Assembly (NCBI GenBank): GCA_963556195.1
Contig: CAUVYP010000579.1
Coordinates: forward strand, 248,001 to 312,000
DNA: 64,000 nt
Direction of reading: 5' to 3'
From: Sepiola atlantica
Lineage: Eukaryota > Mollusca > Cephalopoda > Sepiida > Sepiolidae
Shown: one piece after another, positions 11,934-25,883 of the stretch
Position numbering within the stretch: the stretch's first letter is position 1
How the letters are laid out: each line of letters begins with the position of its first letter
Notes under the pieces: model-generated
The model's database searches: none
Seen by the model: only the letters and a program-made list of their open reading frames with translations
Told to the model about the DNA's origin: nothing
Position numbers and translations under genes: made by a program

Positions 11934-13049
11934 TTGTTGATGTTTTGCGTATTCAGTTTGTATCGACATGTCTCCGGGAGTACAAGAGCTGAACTTCTGA
12001 AACTTCGTACTTCAGTAGAAAATGTGTGTCCGCTAATGTCTGCAAAGTTTCGGAGCACAATTCTTATAAATGTGGAAGTTATTAACAAAAGACCTATCAA
12101 CTTTAAATCGCACTAAATTTTGTTGATGTTTTGCGTATTCAGTTTGTATCGACATATCTCCGGGAGTACAAGAGCTGAACTTCTGAAACTTCGTACATCA
12201 GTAGAAAATGTGTGTCCGCTATTCTCTGCAAAGTTTCGGAGCACAATTCTCATAAATGTGGAAGTTATAAACAAAAGCGATATCAACTTAAAATCGCACT
12301 AAATTTTGTTGATGTTTTGCGTATTCAGTTTGTATCGACATATCTCCGGGAGTACAAGAGCTGAACTTCTGAAACTTGGTACTTCAGTAGAAAATGTGTG
12401 TCCGCTAATGTCTGCAAAGTTTCGGAGCACAATTCTTATAAATGTGGAAAGTATAAACAAAAGCGATATCAACTTAAAATCGCACTAAATTTTGTTGATG
12501 TTTTGCGTATTCAGTTTGTATCGACATATCTCCGGGAGTACAAGAGCTGAACTTCTGAAACTTGGTACTTCAGTAGAAAATGTGTGTCCGCTAATGTCTG
12601 CAAAGTTTCGGAGCACAATTCTTATAAATGTGGAAGTTATTAACAAAAGACCTATCAACTTTAAATCGCACTAAATTTTGTTGATGTTTTGCGTATTCAG
12701 TTTGTATCGACATATCTCCGGGAGTACAAGAGCTGAACTTCTGAAACTTCGTACATCAGTAGAAAATGTGTGTCCGCTATTGTCTGCAAAGTTTCGGAGC
12801 ACAATTCTCATAAATGTGGAAGTTATACACAAAAGCGATATCAACTTAAAATCGCACTAAATTTTGTTGATGTTTTGCGTATGCAGTTTGTATCGACATA
12901 TCTCCGGGAGTACAAGAGCTGAACTTCTGAAACTTGGTACTTCAGTAGAAAATGTGTGTCCGCTAATGTCTGCAAAGTTTCGGAGCACAATTCTTATAAA
13001 TGTGGAAGTTATAAACAAAAGCGATATCAACTTAAAATCGCACTAAATT
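11934..13049. repeat. Linker segment between HOR blocks 1 and 2 (six monomers)
   Basis: The order is (A/D chimera)-A-S-D-A-F. The chimera at 11934 has C73 of type A but T78, A103, T132 and a type D tail. It also has one of the few changes in the conserved front, ATATCTC to ATGTCTC. The A-S-D-A-F run recurs at 16212-17141 and is followed in both places by the E subgroup with GTCCAAG, so this segment is related to the start of the 17-monomer HOR. Confidence 0.82.
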
Positions 13050-16025
13050 TTGTTGATGTTTTGCGTATTCAGTTTGTATCGACATATCTCCGGGAGTCCA
13101 AGAGCTGAACTTCTGAAAGTTGGTACTTCAGTAGAGAATGTGTGTCCGCTAATGTCTGCAAAGTTTCGGAGCACAATTTTTTTAAATGTGGAAGTTATTA
13201 ACAAAAGACCTATCAACTTTAAATCGCACTAAATTTTGTTGATGTTTTGCGTATTCAGTTTGTATCGACATATCTCCGGGAGTACAAGAGCTGAACTTCT
13301 GAAACTTCGTACATCAGTAGAAAATGTGTGTCCGCTATTGTCTGCAAAGTATCGGAGCACAATTCTCATAAATGTGGAAGTTATAAACAAAAGCGATATC
13401 AACTTAAAATCGCACTAAATTTTGTTGATGTTTTGCGTATTCAGTTTGTATCGACATATCTCCGGGAGTACAAGAGCTGAACTTCTGAAACTTGGTACTT
13501 CAGTAGAAAATGTGTGTCCGCTAATGTCTGCAAAGTTTCGGAGCACAATTCTTATAAATGTGGAAGTTATTAACAAAAGACCTATCAACTTAAAATCGCA
13601 CTAAATTTTGTTGATGTTTTGCGTATTCAGTTTGTATCGACATATCTCCGGGAGTACAAGAGCTGAACTTCTGAAACTTGGTACTTCAGTAGAAAATGTG
13701 TGTCCGCTAATGTCTGCAAAGTTTCGGAGCACAATTCTTATAAATGTGGAAGTTATAAACAAAAGCGATATCAACTTAAAATCGCACTAAATTTTGTTGA
13801 TGTTTTGCGTATTCAGTTTGTATCGACATATCTCCGGGAGTACAAGAGCTGAACTTCTGAAACTTGGTACTTCAGTAGAAAATGTGTGTCCGCTAATGTC
13901 TGCAAAGTTTCGGAGCACAATTCTTTTAAATGTGGAAGTTATTAACAAAAGACCTATCAACTTTAAATCGCACTAAATTTTGTTGATGTTTTGCGTATTC
14001 AGTTTGTATCGACATATCTCCGGGAGTACAAGAGCTGAACTTCTGAAACTTCGTACATCAGTAGAAAATGTGTGTCCGCTATTGTCTGCAAAGTTTCGGA
14101 GAACAATTCTCATAAATGTGGAAGTTATAAACAAAAGCGATATCAACTTAAAATCGCACTAAATTTTGTTGATGTTTTGCGTATTCAGTTTGTATCGACA
14201 TATCTCCGGGAGTACAAGAGCTGAACTTCTGAAACTTGGTACTTCAGTAGAAAATGTGTGCCCGCTGATGTCTGCAAAGTTTCAGAGCACAATTTGTATA
14301 AATGTGGAAGTTATAAACACAAGCGATATCAACTTAAAATCGCACTAAATTTTGTTGATGTTTTGCGTATTCAGTTTGTATCGACATATCTCCGGGAGTA
14401 CAAGAGCTGAACTTCTGAAACTTCGTACATCAGTAGAAAATGTGTGTCCGCTATTGTCTGCAAAGTTTCGGAGCACAATTCTCATAAATGTGGAAGTTAT
14501 AAACAAAAGCGATATCAACTTAAAATCGCACTAAATTTTGTTGATGTTTTGCGTATTCAGTTTGTATCGACATATCTCCGGGAGTCCAAGAGCTGAACTT
14601 CTGAAACTTGGTACTTCAGTAGAGAATGTGTGTCCGCTAATGTCTGCAAAGTTTCGGAGCACAATTCTTTTAAATGTGGAAGTTATTAACAAAAGACCTA
14701 TCAACTTTAAATCGCACTAAATTTTGTTGATGTTTTGCGTATTCAGTTTGTATCGACATATCTCCGGGAGTACAAGAGCTGAACTTCTGAAACTTCGTAC
14801 ATCAGTAGAAAATGTGTGTCCGCTATTGTCTGCAAAGTATCGGAGCACAATTCTCATAAATGTGGAAGTTATAAACAAAAGCGATATCAACTTAAAATCG
14901 CACTAAATTTTGTTGATGTTTTGCGTATTCAGTTTGTATCGACATATCTCCGGGAGTACAAGAGCTGAACTTCTGAAACTTGGTACTTCAGTAGAAAATG
15001 TGTGTCCGCTAATGTCTGCAAAGTTTCGGAGCACAATTCTTATAAATGTGGAAGTTATTAACAAAAGACCTATCAACTTAAAATCGCACTAAATTTTGTT
15101 GATGTTTTGCGTATTCAGTTTGTATCGACATATCTCCGGGAGTACAAGAGCTGAACTTCTGAAACTTGGTACTTCAGTAGAAAATGTGTGTCCGCTAATG
15201 TCTGCAAAGTTTCGGAGCACAATTCTTATAAATGTGGAAGTTATAAACAAAAGCGATATCAACTTAAAATCGCACTAAATTTTGTTGATGTTTTGCGTAT
15301 TCAGTTTGTATCGACATATCTCCGGGAGTACAAGAGCTGAACTTCTGAAACTTGGTACTTCAGTAGAAAATGTGTGTCCGCTAATGTCTGCAAAGTTTCG
15401 GAGCACAATTCTTTTAAATGTGGAAGTTATTAACAAAAGACCTATCAACTTTAAATCGCACTAAATTTTGTTGATGTTTTGCGTATTCAGTTTGTATCGA
15501 CATATCTCCGGGAGTACAAGAGCTGAACTTCTGAAACTTCGTACATCAGTAGAAAATGTGTGTCCGCTATTGTCTGCAAAGTTTCGGAGCACAATTCTCA
15601 TAAATGTGGAAGTTATAAACAAAAGCGATATCAACTTAAAATCGCACTAAATTTTGTTGATGTTTTGCGTATTCAGTTTGTATCGACATATCTCCGGGAG
15701 TACAAGAGCTGAACTTCTGAAACTTGGTACTTCAGTAGAAAATGTGTGCCCGCTGATGTCTGCAAAGTTTCAGAGCACAATTTGTATAAATGTGGAAGTT
15801 ATAAACACAAGCGATATCAACTTAAAATCGCACTAAATTTTGTTGATGTTTTGCGTATTCAGTTTGTATCGACATATCTCCGGGAGTACAAGAGCTGAAC
15901 TTCTGAAACTTCGTACATCAGTAGAAAATGTGTGTCCGCTATTGTCTGCAAAGTTTCGGAGCACAATTCTCATAAATGTGGAAGTTATAAACAAAAGCGA
16001 TATCAACTTAAAATCGCACTAAATT
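13050..16025. repeat. HOR block 2: 8-monomer unit (1488 bp), two copies
   Basis: The unit reads E-A-P-C-E-A-B-A, at 13050-14537 and 14538-16025. Both copies share C49 (GTCCAAG) in the first E and A116 (AAGTATCGG) in the first A, which proves recent duplication. Copy 1 has private changes: GAAAGTTGG near 13118, an extra T in the TTTTTTTAAATG run of the same monomer (a C to T change, not an insertion), and GGAGAACAA near 14100. Confidence 0.9.
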
Positions 16026-16397
16026 TTGTTGATGTTTTGCGTATTCAGTTTGTATCGACATATCTCCGGGAGTACAAGAGCTGAACTTCTGAAACTTGGT
16101 ACTTCAGTAGAAAATGTGTGTCCGCTAATGTCTGCAAAGTTTCGGAGCACAATTCTTATAAATGTGGAAGTTATTAACAAAAGACCTATCAACTTTAAAT
16201 CGCACTAAATTTTGTTGATGTTTTGCGTATTCAGTTTGTATCGACATATCTCCGGGAGTACAAGAGCTGAACTTCTGAAACTTCGTACATCAGTAGAAAA
16301 TGTGTGTCCGCTATTGTCTGCAAAGTTTCGGAGCACAATTCTCATAAATGTGGAAGTTATAAACAAAAGCGATATCAACTTAAAATCGCACTAAATT
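16026..16397. repeat. Two-monomer linker (D-A)
   Basis: One D and one A monomer stand between the 8-monomer and 17-monomer HORs. Neither carries a private mark that ties it firmly to either side. Confidence 0.8.
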
Positions 16398-16583
16398 TTG
16401 TTGATGTTTTGCGTATTCAGTTTGTATCGACATATCTCCGGGAGTACAAGAGCTGAACTTCTGAAACTTGGTACTTCAGTAGAAAATGTGTGTCCGCTAA
16501 TGTCTGCAAAGTTTCGGAGCACAATTCTTATAAATGTGGAAAGTATAAACAAAAGCGATATCAACTTAAAATCGCACTAAATT
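16398..16583. repeat. Monomer subtype S (GGAAAGTATAAAC)
   Basis: S is a type C copy in which GT at 145-146 reads AG, giving GGAAAGTATAAAC. Only three copies are present, at 12306, 16398 and 19560, and each is followed by D-A-F-E. It marks the first monomer of copies 1 and 2 of the 17-monomer HOR, while copy 3 has a plain D in that place. Confidence 0.88.
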
Positions 16584-19500
16584 TTGTTGATGTTTTGCGT
16601 ATTCAGTTTGTATCGACATATCTCCGGGAGTACAAGAGCTGAACTTCTGAAACTTGGTACTTCAGTAGAAAATGTGTGTCCGCTAATGTCTGCAAAGTTT
16701 CGGAGCACAATTCTTATAAATGTGGAAGTTATTAACAAAAGACCTATCAACTTTAAATCGCACTAAATTTTGTTGATGTTTTGCGTATTCAGTTTGTATC
16801 GACATATCTCCGGGAGTACAAGAGCTGAACTTCTGAAACTTCGTACATCAGTAGAAAATGTGTGTCCGCTATTGTCTGCAAAGTTTCGGAGCACAATTCT
16901 CATAAATGTGGAAGTTATAAACAAAAGCGATATCAACTTAAAATCGCACTAAATTTTGTTGATGTTTTGCGTATGCAGTTTGTATCGACATATCTCCGGG
17001 AGTACAAGAGCTGAACTTCTGAAACTTGGTACTTCAGTAGAAAATGTGTGTCCGCTAATGTCTGCAAAGTTTCGGAGCACAATTCTTATAAATGTGGAAG
17101 TTATAAACAAAAGCGATATCAACTTAAAATCGCACTAAATTTTGTTGATGTTTTGCGTATTCAGTTTGTATCGACATATCTCCGGGAGTCCAAGAGCTGA
17201 ACTTCTGAAACTTGGTACTTCAGTAGAGAATGTGTGTCCGCTAATGTCTGCAAAGTTTCGGAGCACAATTCTTTTAAATGTGGAAGTTATTAACAAAAGA
17301 CCTATCAACTTTAAATCGCACTAAATTTTGTTGATGTTTTGCGTATTAAGTTTGTATCGACATATCTCCGGGAGTACAAGAGCTGAACTTCTGAAACTTC
17401 GTACATCAGTAGAAAATGTGTGTCCGCTATTGTCTGCAAAGTTTCGGAGCACAATTCTCATAAATGTGGAAGTTATAAACAAAAGCGATATCAACTTAAA
17501 ATCGCACTAAATTTTGTTGATGTTTTGCGTATTCAGTTTGTATCGACATATCTCCGGGAGTACAAGAGCTGAACTTCTGAAACTTGGTACTTCAGTAGAA
17601 AATGTGTGTCCGCTAATGTCTGCAAAGTTTCGGAGCACAATTCTTATAAATGTGGAAGTTATTAACAAAAGACCTATCAACTTAAAATCGCACTAAATTT
17701 TGTTGATGTTTTGCGTATTCAGTTTGTATCGACATATCTCCGGGAGTACAAGAGCTGAACTTCTGAAACTAGGTACTTCAGTAGAAAATGTGTGTCCGCT
17801 AATGTCTGCAAAGTTTCGGAGCACAATTCTTATAAATGTGGAAGTTATAAACAAAAGCGATATCAACTTAAAATCGCACTAAATTTTGTTGATGTTTTGC
17901 GTATTCAGTTTGTATCGACATATCTCCGGGAGTACAAGAGCTGAACTTCTGAAACTTGGTACTTCAGTAGAAAATGTGTGTCCGCTAATGTCAGCAAAGT
18001 TTCGGAGCACAATTCGTATAAATATGGAAGTTATTAACAAAAGACCTATCAACTTTAAATCGCACTAAATTTTGTTGATGTTTTGCGTATTCAGTTTGTA
18101 TCGACATATCTCCGGGAGTACAAGAGCTGAACTTCTGAAACTTGGTACTTCAGTAGAAAATGTGTGTCCGCTAATGTCTGCAAAGTTTCGGAGCACAATT
18201 CTTATAAATGTGGAAGTTATTAACAAAAGACCTATCAACTTTAAATCGCACTAAATTTTGTTGATGTTTTGCGTATTCAGTTTGTATCGACATATCTCCG
18301 GGAGTACAAGAGCTGAACTTCTGAAACTTCGTACATCAGTAGAAAATGTGTGTCCGCTATTGTCTGCAAAGTTTCGGAGCACAATTCTCATAAATGTGGA
18401 AGTTATAAACAAAAGCGATATCAACTTAAAATCGCACTAAATTTTGTTGATGTTTTGCGTATTCAGTTTGTATCGACATATCTCCGGGAGTACAAGAGCT
18501 GAACTTCTGAAACTTGGTACTTCAGTAGAAAATGTGTGTCCGCTAATGTCTGCAAAGTTTCGGAGCACAATTCTTATAAATGTGGAAGTTATTAACAAAA
18601 GACCTATCAACTTTAAATCGCACTAAATTTTGTTGATGTTTTGCGTATTCAGTTTGTATCGACATATCTCCGGGAGTACAAGAGCTGAACTTCTGAAACT
18701 TGGTACTTCAGTAGAAAATGTGTGTCCGCTAATGTCTGCAAAGTTTCGGAGCACAATTCTTATAAATGTGGAAGTTATTAACAAAAGACCTATCAACTTT
18801 AAATCGCACTAAATTTTGTTGATGTTTTGCGTATTCAGTTTGTATCGACATATCTCCGGTAGTACAAGAGCTGAACTACTAAAACTTCGTACATCAGTAG
18901 AAAATGTGTGTCCGCTATTGTCTGCAAAGTTTCGGAGCACAATTCTCATAAATGTGGAAGTTATAAACAAAAGCGATATCAACTTAAAATCGCACTAAAT
19001 TTTGTTGATGTTTTGCGTATTCAGTTTGTATCGACATATCTCCGGGAGTACAAGAGCTGAACTTCTGAAACTTGGTACTTCAGTAGAAAATGTGTGCCCG
19101 CTGATGTCTGCAAAGTTTCAGAGCACAATTTGTATAAATGTGGAAGTTATAAACACAAGCGATATCAACTTAAAATCGCACTAAATTTTGTTGATGTTTT
19201 GCGTATTCAGTTTGTATCGACATATCTCCGGGAGTACAAGAGCTGAACTTCTGAAACTTGGTACTTCAGTAGAAAATGTGTGTCCGCTAATGTCTGCAAA
19301 GTTTCGGAGCACAATTCTTATAAATGTGGAAGTTATTAACAAAAGACCTATCAACTTAAAATCGCACTAAATTTTGTTGATGTTTTGCGTATTCAGTTTG
19401 TATCGACATATCTCCGGGAGTACAAGAGCTGAACTTCTGAAACTTGGTACTTCAGTAGAAAATGTGTGTCCGCTAATGTCTGCAAAGTTTCGGAGCACAA

Positions 19501-22500
19501 TTCTTATAAATGTGGAAGTTATAAACAAAAGCGATATCAACTTAAAATCGCACTAAATTTTGTTGATGTTTTGCGTATTCAGTTTGTATCGACATATCTC
19601 CGGGAGTACAAGAGCTGAACTTCTGAAACTTGGTACTTCAGTAGAAAATGTGTGTCCGCTAATGTCTGCAAAGTTTCGGAGCACAATTCTTATAAATGTG
19701 GAAAGTATAAACAAAAGCGATATCAACTTAAAATCGCACTAAATTTTGTTGATGTTTTGCGTATTCAGTTTGTATCGACATATCTCCGGGAGTACAAGAG
19801 CTGAACTTCTGAAACTTGGTACTTCAGTAGAAAATGTGTGTCCGCTAATGTCTGCAAAGTTTCGGAGCACAATTCTTATAAATGTGGAAGTTATTAACAA
19901 AAGACCTATCAACTTTAAATCGCACTAAATTTTGTTGATGTTTTGCGTATTCAGTTTGTATCGACATATCTCCGGGAGTACAAGAGCTGAACTTCTGAAA
20001 CTTCGTACATCAGTAGAAAATGTGTGTCCGCTATTGTCTGCAAAGTTTCGGAGCACAATTCTCATAAATGTGGAAGTTATAAACAAAAGCGATATCAACT
20101 TAAAATCGCACTAAATTTTGTTGATGTTTTGCGTATGCAGTTTGTATCGACATATCTCCGGGAGTACAAGAGCTGAACTTCTGAAACTTGGTACTTCAGT
20201 AGAAAATGTGTGTCCGCTAATGTCTGCAAAGTTTCGGAGCACAATTCTTATAAATGTGGAAGTTATAAACAAAAGCGATATCAACTTAAAATCGCACTAA
20301 ATTTTGTTGATGTTTTGCGTATTCAGTTTGTATCGACATATCTCCGGGAGTCCAAGAGCTGAACTTCTGAAACTTGGTACTTCAGTAGAGAATGTGTGTC
20401 CGCTAATGTCTGCAAAGTTTCGGAGCACAATTCTTTTAAATGTGGAAGTTATTAACAAAAGACCTATCAACTTTAAATCGCACTAAATTTTGTTGATGTT
20501 TTGCGTATTAAGTTTGTATCGACATATCTCCGGGAGTACAAGAGCTGAACTTCTGAAACTTCGTACATCAGTAGAAAATGTGTGTCCGCTATTGTCTGCA
20601 AAGTTTCGGAGCACAATTCTCATAAATGTGGAAGTTATAAACAAAAGCGATATCAACTTAAAATCGCACTAAATTTTGTTGATGTTTTGCGTATTCAGTT
20701 TGTATCGACATATCTCCGGGAGTACAAGAGCTGAACTTCTGAAACTTGGTACTTCAGTAGAAAATGTGTGTCCGCTAATGTCTGCAAAGTTTCGGAGCAC
20801 AATTCTTATAAATGTGGAAGTTATTAACAAAAGACCTATCAACTTAAAATCGCACTAAATTTTGTTGATGTTTTGCGTATTCAGTTTGTATCGACATATC
20901 TCCGGGAGTACAAGAGCTGAACTTCTGAAACTAGGTACTTCAGTAGAAAATGTGTGTCCGCTAATGTCTGCAAAGTTTCGGAGCACAATTCTTATAAATG
21001 TGGAAGTTATAAACAAAAGCGATATCAACTTAAAATCGCACTAAATTTTGTTGATGTTTTGCGTATTCAGTTTGTATCGACATATCTCCGGGAGTACAAG
21101 AGCTGAACTTCTGAAACTTGGTACTTCAGTAGAAAATGTGTGTCCGCTAATGTCAGCAAAGTTTCGGAGCACAATTCGTATAAATATGGAAGTTATTAAC
21201 AAAAGACCTATCAACTTTAAATCGCACTAAATTTTGTTGATGTTTTGCGTATTCAGTTTGTATCGACATATCTCCGGGAGTACAAGAGCTGAACTTCTGA
21301 AACTTGGTACTTCAGTAGAAAATGTGTGTCCGCTAATGTCTGCAAAGTTTCGGAGCACAATTCTTATAAATGTGGAAGTTATTAACAAAAGACCTATCAA
21401 CTTTAAATCGCACTAAATTTTGTTGATGTTTTGCGTATTCAGTTTGTATCGACATATCTCCGGGAGTACAAGAGCTGAACTTCTGAAACTTCGTACATCA
21501 GTAGAAAATGTGTGTCCGCTATTGTCTGCAAAGTTTCGGAGCACAATTCTCATAAATGTGGAAGTTATAAACAAAAGCGATATCAACTTAAAATCGCACT
21601 AAATTTTGTTGATGTTTTGCGTATTCAGTTTGTATCGACATATCTCCGGGAGTACAAGAGCTGAACTTCTGAAACTTGGTACTTCAGTAGTAAATGTGTG
21701 TCCGCTAATGTCTGCAAAGTTTCGGAGCACAATTCTTATAAATGTGGAAGTTATTAACAAAAGACCTATCAACTTTAAATCGCACTAAATTTTGTTGATG
21801 TTTTGCGTATTCAGTTTGTATCGACATATCTCCGGGAGTACAAGAGCTGAACTTCTGAAACTTGGTACTTCAGTAGAAAATGTGTGTCCGCTAATGTCTG
21901 CAAAGTTTCGGAGCACAATTCTTATAAATGTGGAAGTTATTAACAAAAGACCTATCAACTTTAAATCGCACTAAATTTTGTTGATGTTTTGCGTATTCAG
22001 TTTGTATCGACATATCTCCGGTAGTACAAGAGCTGAACTACTAAAACTTCGTACATCAGTAGAAAATGTGTGTCCGCTATTGTCTGCAAAGTTTCGGAGC
22101 ACAATTCTCATAAATGTGGAAGTTATAAACAAAAGCGATATCAACTTAAAATCGCACTAAATTTTGTTGATGTTTTGCGTATTCAGTTTGTATCGACATA
22201 TCTCCGGGAGTACAAGAGCTGAACTTCTGAAACTTGGTACTTCAGTAGAAAATGTGTGCCCGCTGATGTCTGCAAAGTTTCAGAGCACAATTTGTATAAA
22301 TGTGGAAGTTATAAACACAAGCGATATCAACTTAAAATCGCACTAAATTTTGTTGATGTTTTGCGTATTCAGTTTGTATCGACATATCTCCGGGAGTACA
22401 AGAGCTGAACTTCTGAAACTTGGTACTTCAGTAGAAAATGTGTGTCCGCTAATGTCTGCAAAGTTTCGGAGCACAATTCTTATAAATGTGGAAGTTATTA

Positions 22501-23837
22501 ACAAAAGACCTATCAACTTAAAATCGCACTAAATTTTGTTGATGTTTTGCGTATTCAGTTTGTATCGACATATCTCCGGGAGTACAAGAGCTGAACTTCT
22601 GAAACTTGGTACTTCAGTAGAAAATGTGTGTCCGCTAATGTCTGCAAAGTTTCGGAGCACAATTCTTATAAATGTGGAAGTTATAAACAAAAGCGATATC
22701 AACTTAAAATCGCACTAAATTTTGTTGATGTTTTGCGTATTCAGTTTGTATCGACATATCTCCGGGAGTACAAGAGCTGAACTTCTGAAACTTGGTACTT
22801 CAGTAGAAAATGTGTGTCCGCTAATGTCTGCAAAGTTTCGGAGCACAATTCTTATAAATGTGGAAGTTATTAACAAAAGACCTATCAACTTTAAATCGCA
22901 CTAAATTTTGTTGATGTTTTGCGTATTCAGTTTGTATCGACATATCTCCGGGAGTACAAGAGCTGAACTTCTGAAACTTGGTACTTCAGTAGAAAATGTG
23001 TGTCCGCTAATGTCTGCAAAGTTTCGGAGCACAATTCTTATAAATGTGGAAGTTATTAACAAAAGACCTATCAACTTTAAATCGCACTAAATTTTGTTGA
23101 TGTTTTGCGTATTCAGTTTGTATCGACATATCTCCGGGAGTACAAGAGCTGAACTTCTGAAACTTCGTACATCAGTAGAAAATGTGTGTCCGCTATTGTC
23201 TGCAAAGTTTCGGAGCACAATTCTCATAAATGTGGAAGTTATAAACAAAAGCGATATCAACTTAAAATCGCACTAAATTTTGTTGATGTTTTGCGTATGC
23301 AGTTTGTATCGACATATCTCCGGGAGTACAAGAGCTGAACTTCTGAAACTTGGTACTTCAGTAGAAAATGTGTGTCCGCTAATGTCTGCAAAGTTTCGGA
23401 GCACAATTCTTATAAATGTGGAAGTTATAAACAAAAGCGATATCAACTTAAAATCGCACTAAATTTTGTTGATGTTTTGCGTATTCAGTTTGTATCGACA
23501 TATCTCCGGGAGTCCAAGAGCTGAACTTCTGAAACTTGGTACTTCAGTAGAGAATGTGTGTCCGCTAATGTCTGCAAAGTTTCGGAGCACAATTCTTTTA
23601 AATGTGGAAGTTATTAACAAAAGACCTATCAACTTTAAATCGCACTAAATTTTGTTGATGTTTTGCGTATTAAGTTTGTATCGACATATCTCCGGGAGTA
23701 CAAGAGCTGAACTTCTGAAACTTCGTACATCAGTAGAAAATGTGTGTCCGCTATTGTCTGCAAAGTTTCGGAGCACAATTCTCATAAATGTGGAAGTTAT
23801 AAACAAAAGCGATATCAACTTAAAATCGCACTAAATT

Positions 23838-24023
23838 TTGTTGATGTTTTGCGTATTCAGTTTGTATCGACATATCTCCGGGAGTACAAGAGCTGAACTT
23901 CTGAAACTTGGTACTTCAGTAGAAAATGTGTGTCCGCTAATGTCTGCAAAGTTTCGGAGCACAATTCTTATAAATGTGGAAGTTATTAACAAAAGACCTA
24001 TCAACTTAAAATCGCACTAAATT
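23838..24023. repeat. Monomer subtype P (D body, C-like end)
   Basis: P has the D marks T150 and ACC at 159-161, but position 171 is A as in type C (ACCTATCAACTTAAAATCG). It is most simply a D/C recombinant with the crossover between 161 and 171. About 15 copies occur, all between 13.4 and 43 kb, and nearly all are followed by type C. Confidence 0.85.
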
Positions 24024-25883
24024 TTGTTGATGTTTTGCGTATTCAGTTTGTATCGACATATCTCCGGGAGTACAAGAGCTGAACTTCTGAAACTTGGTAC
24101 TTCAGTAGAAAATGTGTGTCCGCTAATGTCTGCAAAGTTTCGGAGCACAATTCTTATAAATGTGGAAGTTATAAACAAAAGCGATATCAACTTAAAATCG
24201 CACTAAATTTTGTTGATGTTTTGCGTATTCAGTTTGTATCGACATATCTCCGGGAGTACAAGAGCTGAACTTCTGAAACTTGGTACTTCAGTAGAAAATG
24301 TGTGTCCGCTAATGTCAGCAAAGTTTCGGAGCACAATTCTTATAAATATGGAAGTTATTAACAAAAGACCTATCAACTTTAAATCGCACTAAATTTTGTT
24401 GATGTTTTGCGTATTCAGTTTGTATCGACATATCTCCGGGAGTACAAGAGCTGAACTTCTGAAACTTGGTACTTCAGTAGAAAATGTGTGTCCGCTAATG
24501 TCTGCAAAGTTTCGGAGCACAATTCTTATAAATGTGGAAGTTATTAACAAAAGACCTATCAACTTTAAATCGCACTAAATTTTGTTGATGTTTTGCGTAT
24601 TCAGTTTGTATCGACATATCTCCGGGAGTACAAGAGCTGAACTTCTGAAACTTCGTACATCAGTAGAAAATGTGTGTCCGCTATTGTCTGCAAAGTTTCG
24701 GAGCACAATTCTCATAAATGTGGAAGTTATAAACAAAAGCGATATCAACTTAAAATCGCACTAAATTTTGTTGATGTTTTGCGTATTCAGTTTGTATCGA
24801 CATATCTCCGGGAGTACAAGAGCTGAACTTCTGAAACTTGGTACTTCAGTAGAAAATGTGTGTCCGCTAATGTCTGCAAAGTTTCGGAGCACAATTCTTA
24901 TAAATGTGGAAGTTATTAACAAAAGACCTATCAACTTTAAATCGCACTAAATTTTGTTGATGTTTTGCGTATTCAGTTTGTATCGACATATCTCCGGGAG
25001 TACAAGAGCTGAACTTCTGAAACTTGGTACTTCAGTAGAAAATGTGTGTCCGCTAATGTCTGCAAAGTTTCGGAGCACAATTCTTATAAATGTGGAAGTT
25101 ATTAACAAAAGACCTATCAACTTTAAATCGCACTAAATTTTGTTGATGTTTTGCGTATTCAGTTTGTATCGACATATCTCCGGTAGTACAAGAGCTGAAC
25201 TTCTAAAACTTCGTACATCAGTAGAAAATGTGTGTCCGCTATTGTCTGCAAAGTTTCGGAGCACAATTCTCATAAATGTGGAAGTTATAAACAAAAGCGA
25301 TATCAACTTAAAATCGCACTAAATTTTGTTGATGTTTTGCGTATTCAGTTTGTATCGACATATCTCCGGGAGTACAAGAGCTGAACTTCTGAAACTTGGT
25401 ACTTCAGTAGAAAATGTGTGCCCGCTGATGTCTGCAAAGTTTCAGAGCACAATTTGTATAAATGTGGAAGTTATAAACACAAGCGATATCAACTTAAAAT
25501 CGCACTAAATTTTGTTGATGTTTTGCGTATTCAGTTTGTATCGACATATCTCCGGGAGTACAAGAGCTGAACTTCTGAAACTTGGTACTTCAGTAGAAAA
25601 TGTGTGTCCGCTAATGTCTGCAAAGTTTCGGAGCACAATTCTTATAAATGTGGAAGTTATTAACAAAAGACCTATCAACTTAAAATCGCACTAAATTTTG
25701 TTGATGTTTTGCGTATTCAGTTTGTATCGACATATCTCCGGGAGTACAAGAGCTGAACTTCTGAAACTTGGTACTTCAGTAGAAAATGTGTGTCCGCTAA
25801 TGTCTGCAAAGTTTCGGAGCACAATTCTTATAAATGTGGAAGTTATAAACAAAAGCGATATCAACTTAAAATCGCACTAAATT

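Larger units (their letters stand above)
16398..25883. repeat. HOR block 3: 17-monomer unit (3162 bp), three full copies
   Basis: The unit reads S-D-A-F-E-A-P-C-D-D-A-D-D-A-B-P-C. Copies are 16398-19559, 19560-22721 and 22722-25883, each exactly 3162 bp. Shared marks in all three are GTCCAAG in E, GTATTAAG in the next A, TCAGCAAAG with AATATGG in the first D after C, and CCGGTAGTAC with CTAAAACTT in the third A. Copies 1 and 2 also share S, CTAGGTAC, AATTCGTATAAATATG and CTACTAAAAC. Copy 3 has D for S and lacks these, so copies 1 and 2 are the most recent pair. Confidence 0.93.
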
